Below, piece by piece: positions 60,106 through 64,000 of a DNA stretch of 64,000 nt (position 1 is the stretch's first letter; every line of letters starts with the position of its first letter). Both the position numbers and the translations under genes were made by a program. A model generated the notes under the pieces. It worked only from the letters and a program-made list of their open reading frames with translations, was not told where the DNA came from and did no database searches. Source of the stretch: Idiomarina aminovorans (GTDB taxonomy: Bacteria > Pseudomonadota > Gammaproteobacteria > Enterobacterales > Alteromonadaceae); assembly GCF_023155095.1 (NCBI RefSeq), contig NZ_JAKNDA010000001.1, forward strand, positions 62,001 to 126,000, given 5' to 3'.

Positions 60106-60198
60106 ATTTAAAAATAGTCATCTAAATTCGGTAGTTGAGGGTAGTCAAGGTATTCGCTTCTGCTATTCTACAAAAGACTTATTTTCAGCGGAGAACTT

Positions 60199-62019
60199 AT
60201 GTCTGAACTATCGTTGCTTGCCCTGATAGGTGTGCTGTCCATTTGTTGTCAGTGGTTAGCCTGGCGCATTAAGCTGCCGGCAATATTACCCTTGTTAATC
60301 TGCGGCTTATTATTGGGACCTACTTTTGGTTTATTAGACCCGGATGCGTTATTTGAAGACTTGCTTTTTCCTTTTGTGTCTCTGGCAGTTGCTGTCATTC
60401 TGTTTGAAGGCAGCCTTACGCTGAAGTTTGAAGAAATTCGCGGGCATGGCCGTATGGTAACCAATTTGGTCAGTATTGGCATGTTGGTAACCTTCTTCGT
60501 TATTGCTGTTTTAACCCATTTTATTATGGGCTATGGCTGGGAGATTTCAGCGCTGTTTGGTGCGCTAGTTGTGGTAACCGGGCCAACGGTTATTCAGCCG
60601 ATGATACGCTCTATTAGACCCATCAATAAACTGGCAAACATTTTACGCTGGGAAGGGATTATCATCGATCCGCTCGGTGCTTTATTAGCGGTTTTGGTGT
60701 ACGAATTTATTATTGCCAGTCAGGACGTTGCTTTTCTTTACGCACTGCAGGCGTTTGCGACAACCATTGCTCTTGGGTTCGCACTAGGCTGGGGAGCCGC
60801 GCGTTTATTGGGACTTGCTTTGGGCCGAGGCTGGTTTCCGCATTACTTGCAGAATGTTGCTACCTTAACCATTGTGCTTGGCGTTTTCGCTCTGTCGAAC
60901 GCCATTCAGCATGAATCCGGCTTATTAACCGTTACCGTTATGGGTATGGTGATGGGCAACACGCGCAACCTGAATATGGAAGAAATACTAGAGTTTAAAG
61001 AAACGCTGAGTGTGTTATTAATTTCCGCTCTTTTCATCATTTTGGCCGCCCGGCTTGATTTCGCTGAGTTTGATGCACTGGGGATCCCTGCGGTTATTTT
61101 GATTGCATCCATTTTGTTTGCGGTGCGCCCTCTAGCGGTATGGCTGTCGGCAATAGGAACCGGGTTAAGGGTTAAGGACAAAGTATTATTGTCCTGGATA
61201 GCCCCCCGCGGTATTGTCGCGGCAGCGGTTTCAGCACTGTTTGCATTAAAAATGGAAGAATCAGGCTGGACCCAGGCTTCAGCGGTTGTTCCCTTGGTTT
61301 TCCTGGTAATAATGACGACAGTTGTGCTGCAAAGTTTAACGGCGAAGCCGCTGGCACGGCTGTTAGGGTTGCTGGAACCATCCGCAAATGGCTTTTTGAT
61401 TTTTGGCGCTAATCAGATGGCAAGGGCTGTCGCTAAAAACATAAAGGAAAGAGGCATTCCTGTTCGCCTGGCTGATACCAACTGGGAGAATATCAAGTTA
61501 GCGAGAATGGATAACTTACCGGTGTATTTTGGTAATCCAGCATCGGAACATGCCGCCAATAACATTGATTTAGCGGGGCTTGGTCGGCTGCTGGTGATGT
61601 CCCCTTATAAGCAGTTGAATCCTTTAGTATCTATGTATTATCAGGATTGGTTTGGTTCCCGAAAAGTCCATGGTTTGAACGGCGGCGAACAAGATTATAG
61701 AGCCAGTCATCAGTTGACCGAAAGTTATCGCAAAACATTAAATCTTTTTGGCGAAAGTGTGACTTATTCCAAGCTTGCCAGTTTGCATTTTAAAGGCGCT
61801 AAGATTAAATCAACACCAATTACAGACAGTTTTAGTTTTGCTGACTATCAGCAAAAATATGGAACTCGGGCTTTGCCGATGTTTGCATTAGACGATGCTG
61901 AAAAACTTCATATTTTTACAACGGAAAGAGAACTTAAACCACAGTCCGGGTGGACTGTCATCGCTATGATTTCAGCGGAGTCTGAGGAAAATGAGAGCGA
62001 ACCGGGCAACGCAACATAA
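60199..62019 (+). CDS. Na+/H+ antiporter, CPA1 (NhaP-like) with C-terminal TrkA-N-like domain
   Basis: 606-residue transporter. About 12 membrane helices (~1-390) include VVVTGPTVIQPMIRSI, the family's ion-binding region, and SWIAPRGIVAAAVSALFALK. A cytoplasmic nucleotide-binding-like domain follows (~400-500; FLIFGANQMARAVAKNIKER), then a soluble tail to ~606. It exchanges Na+ or K+ for H+. It is divergent from fbpA. The 157 bases after it hold several CCGG-rich short inverted repeats but no clear terminator. Confidence 0.9.
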   Translation: MSELSLLALIGVLSICCQWLAWRIKLPAILPLLICGLLLGPTFGLLDPDALFEDLLFPFVSLAVAVILFEGSLTLKFEEIRGHGRMVTNLVSIGMLVTFFVIAVLTHFIMGYGWEISALFGALVVVTGPTVIQPMIRSIRPINKLANILRWEGIIIDPLGALLAVLVYEFIIASQDVAFLYALQAFATTIALGFALGWGAARLLGLALGRGWFPHYLQNVATLTIVLGVFALSNAIQHESGLLTVTVMGMVMGNTRNLNMEEILEFKETLSVLLISALFIILAARLDFAEFDALGIPAVILIASILFAVRPLAVWLSAIGTGLRVKDKVLLSWIAPRGIVAAAVSALFALKMEESGWTQASAVVPLVFLVIMTTVVLQSLTAKPLARLLGLLEPSANGFLIFGANQMARAVAKNIKERGIPVRLADTNWENIKLARMDNLPVYFGNPASEHAANNIDLAGLGRLLVMSPYKQLNPLVSMYYQDWFGSRKVHGLNGGEQDYRASHQLTESYRKTLNLFGESVTYSKLASLHFKGAKIKSTPITDSFSFADYQQKYGTRALPMFALDDAEKLHIFTTERELKPQSGWTVIAMISAESEENESEPGNAT

Positions 62020-62167
62020 AAAGGTTGATTTCATCGGCTGGCCGCAATGTAACTGAGGAAGCCGGCGTGCTCCTTTGTGGGCCGGTGAATAGCCGGAATG
62101 TCCGGACTGTGGATACGTCTTAGAAGATTGAAATAAGGCTGGGCATTAGCCTGGGAGTGAGTCAGAA

Positions 62168-62190
62168 AGTGGCGCGCTAAAAACGCCACT
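62168..62190 (-). terminator. Weak hairpin at the end of the Wzi-like gene
   Basis: AGTGGCG (62168-62174) and CGCCACT (62184-62190) around the stop codon. On the minus strand only TTCT follows, so termination is doubtful. Confidence 0.35.
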
Positions 62191-63487
62191 CTGCGCTTAA
62201 CTGAACACCAACTTCACCATCATAACTACTGCCATCAAGGTATTGCAGAGAAAGCGTTATGAGTCCCGAAAAAGCCGGTTCTGTGCGTCGCAGCAGCGCT
62301 CTGGACAAAGTGTCATCGTTTTTCTCTTTGCTGCGACTGAGCAAAGCGATCCAGGCCGAACCATCCGCAGAAAACTGCCGGTAACTGGCTGACAAGGTTT
62401 CACTCTTGCGGGGAAAAGGCGAGCCGGGATTACGCTGATGGTTCAGGAAGTATTGCCGTTGATTGTCATCAAGAGCATAAAAGTCATGTTCCTCTCCACC
62501 GTCCAGCTGGCTGTACTCGACAGTAATGCTATGGCGGTGTTGTTCAGAGCCGATCATCCATTGCGCGCCTAGAGTATATGCCGGCTTGTCATCGGTTTCC
62601 AGTTTCCGGTCAATACCCAGTTCCGCGTAGGCTGAAAACTGATGCGCACCCCAGTCAAAACCGGTGCGTGCATCAGCAGTCAACATGCGGTTATCCGGGC
62701 GATTGTCGGCCGTTTGTTCTATAGCACTGACACCAAACCATAGGTGCAGAAAGAGCTGACTGGAAAAACGAATACCGTTAACGCGATTATAATTGCTGTA
62801 GCCGTCATCCTGATAAGCACTAAATAGGCTAATTTTAAAAGGGTTCATACCGGCCGGAGGATAATCCGGTGCGTAGTCAATACGAATTTTGGGCATAGGG
62901 CGGGCGTTATTGGAAAATAGCAAACTGCTGTGTTCTGCCGGCCCCCAGCGCAGCGGAAGTGAGTCCAGGCTGAAACTCCAGTCATTAAGGTTATAAGCTA
63001 AGTAACTGCCATCCAGTGTTTTATTAGGTTCCCCTTCAAAAGGATCCTGACGGTAATTTACCTGAACTTTTGCCGCCCAATTGGTGCCATGCATAGTCCG
63101 GCTTAAGCTAATTTTTCCTTCTTCGTAGGTAGCGTCCCCATAGTCCTGAACAACTTGTTCGCTATCTGTAGCTCCTATATACCAACGGGTCTGCGGGCCG
63201 CTTTGAGCTTGTGACAACTGGTGGCGTACGTGACGCAAAGCTAACTGCTGGGTTGCTGTCAGCTCTTTTAGTTCAAGGGCATCTAATTCAGGTAGTAAGC
63301 TTTTCCAGGTAATAGGAAACTGCTGGATAGGTGCTTTAATCAGTCCTGACTCAGCTAAAACAATCAGACTATTCCGTAATTCTACGTTCGTCGATTCTAT
63401 CCATACGGAACTGATCGCAGAAGGGGCTGACATTAAGCTGAGACCGCCGACAATAATTGTGTTGCGAAAAAATGAGATGACTGACAT
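62177..63487 (-). CDS. Wzi-family capsule-assembly outer-membrane protein
   Basis: 436-residue protein with a signal-like N-terminus (MSVISFFRNTIIVGGLSLMSAPSA when shortened at the start) and a beta-barrel pattern ending in aromatic SAEWRF. DSLPLRWGPAEHSSLLFSNN and MPKIRIDYAPD are typical of the Wzi/capsule assembly family (DUF6029-independent annotation as Wzi). In E. coli, Wzi anchors capsule at the surface; no capsule genes are adjacent here, so the role may differ. ATG 63487 gives the signal peptide; ATG 63520 is an in-frame alternative. Confidence 0.8.
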   Translation of the reverse strand: MSVISFFRNTIIVGGLSLMSAPSAISSVWIESTNVELRNSLIVLAESGLIKAPIQQFPITWKSLLPELDALELKELTATQQLALRHVRHQLSQAQSGPQTRWYIGATDSEQVVQDYGDATYEEGKISLSRTMHGTNWAAKVQVNYRQDPFEGEPNKTLDGSYLAYNLNDWSFSLDSLPLRWGPAEHSSLLFSNNARPMPKIRIDYAPDYPPAGMNPFKISLFSAYQDDGYSNYNRVNGIRFSSQLFLHLWFGVSAIEQTADNRPDNRMLTADARTGFDWGAHQFSAYAELGIDRKLETDDKPAYTLGAQWMIGSEQHRHSITVEYSQLDGGEEHDFYALDDNQRQYFLNHQRNPGSPFPRKSETLSASYRQFSADGSAWIALLSRSKEKNDDTLSRALLRRTEPAFSGLITLSLQYLDGSSYDGEVGVQLSAEWRF

Positions 63488-63575
63488 GAAACGTACTTGA
63501 ATCCCTACGACAAATTGCATTCTATACTGCCAGAAATTTTAACACTAAGACAACGGTTTATCTGAGCTTTTCAGT

Positions 63576-63581
63576 TATAAT
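63576..63581 (+). promoter_or_regulatory. Possible -10 element for the terminal lipoprotein gene
   Basis: Perfect TATAAT 23 bases before the ATG; no clear -35 at standard spacing. Confidence 0.35.
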
Positions 63582-63604
63582 ACGCCGTTGCGGAGGTTCC
63601 ACTT

Positions 63605-64000
63605 ATGACTTTTAAACGTTTTTTGTTGGCGGGTTTGTTTATTGCAGCTCTTAATGGTTGTGGCCAGGAGGTTACAACAGATTTACGCGGTGCTGAGATT
63701 AAAGCGCTGGACGAACAACTCTTGCCGAATGCTGACTGGCAGTTGAGTAAAGCGACAGTAGAATTGAGCTTTTGCCGGGACCGTATTAATGAGGCTTTGC
63801 TGGCATCAAAAGCTGAGCTTAGACGCTGGCGGTTATCGGGAGAAAGCACGGCATTTCCGCCATACAGGCAAGAAGGTTTGAGTACGTTATCCACGCTATT
63901 TGAAGAAACAGATATTCTACTCTGGCAAGTTGAAGGAAACGTCAGTGCGCAACGCTATCATGTTGTGAAGCCCGTGGGCGTGTCAAAAGGAGAGCTAGCC
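63605..64000 (+). CDS. Putative lipoprotein, 3' end outside the window
   Basis: The frame is open from ATG 63605 to the window edge (132 codons). GGAGG (63592-63596) is a good ribosome site. The signal MTFKRFLLAGLFIAALNGC has a lipobox-like end before Cys19. The mature part begins GQEVTTDLRGAEIKALDEQL and is rich in charged residues; I do not recognise a family. It is divergent from the Wzi-like gene. Confidence 0.75.
   Translation, partial: MTFKRFLLAGLFIAALNGCGQEVTTDLRGAEIKALDEQLLPNADWQLSKATVELSFCRDRINEALLASKAELRRWRLSGESTAFPPYRQEGLSTLSTLFEETDILLWQVEGNVSAQRYHVVKPVGVSKGELA

Overview
The window is 64 kb of a gammaproteobacterial chromosome. The best guess from gene order and protein sequence is the Alteromonadales, probably Idiomarina or a close relative. 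Reasons are the polar-flagellum block flhA-flhF-fleN-fliA-cheYZAB-parC-parP-cheW running into ccmA-I, the conserved aspS-yebC-ruvCAB-ybgC-tolQRAB-pal-cpoB-tRNA-Lys-nadA order, and rssB next to galU. Base composition is moderate and even. I see no insertion sequence, phage gene, CRISPR array or clear sign of recent transfer, so this is mostly core chromosome. The first and last genes are cut by the window edges. The genus name is an inference.

Region 1 (1-13548): motility and chemotaxis. One dense plus-strand run encodes the export gate FlhA (3' part), the pole-marking GTPase FlhF and flagellar-number ATPase FleN, sigma-28, then CheY, CheZ, CheA, CheB, the array-positioning pair ParC/ParP, CheW and a DUF2802 protein. 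A stand-alone FlhB-like export domain and a FliK-like protein face it on the minus strand.

Region 2 (13627-24522): the complete System I cytochrome c maturation operon ccmABCDEFGHI, ending in the outer-membrane lipid-asymmetry lipoprotein MlaA. Then come an RssB-like response regulator, a small membrane protein, galU and a LysR regulator.

Region 3 (24545-32609): cmoB/cmoA (tRNA wobble uridine modification), a periplasmic-sensor diguanylate cyclase, then aspS-yebC-ruvC-ruvA-ruvB.

Region 4 (32610-39709): an AT-rich gap with a convincing unannotated minus-strand small RNA gene, then ybgC-tolQRAB-pal-cpoB (the Tol-Pal envelope machine), two identical tRNA-Lys genes and nadA.

Region 5 (39820-49805): glutamate synthase gltBD, a minus-strand NAD-binding protein, and an overlapping trio made of an exported M28 peptidase with a fibronectin-like domain, an amidoligase-family protein and a class I glutamine amidotransferase. 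The trio is the least explained gene set here.

Region 6 (49926-64000): a chemoreceptor, tRNA-Ser(GGA) followed by a structured element ending in a degenerate copy of the tRNA 3' end plus terminator (like E. coli rtT), the iron-storage operon bfd-bfr-bfr with two complementary bacterioferritin subunits, a Ca/Na exchanger, a propionyl-CoA synthetase, an fbpABC ferric-iron importer under a clear Fur box, a Na+/H+ antiporter, a Wzi-like outer-membrane protein and the start of a lipoprotein gene. Iron import, storage and release therefore lie within about 8 kb of each other.

No wholly new multi-gene system is evident. The strongest candidates for something undescribed are the small RNA at about 32629-32750, the tRNA-Ser-associated element at 51727-51898, and the peptidase/amidoligase/amidotransferase trio.
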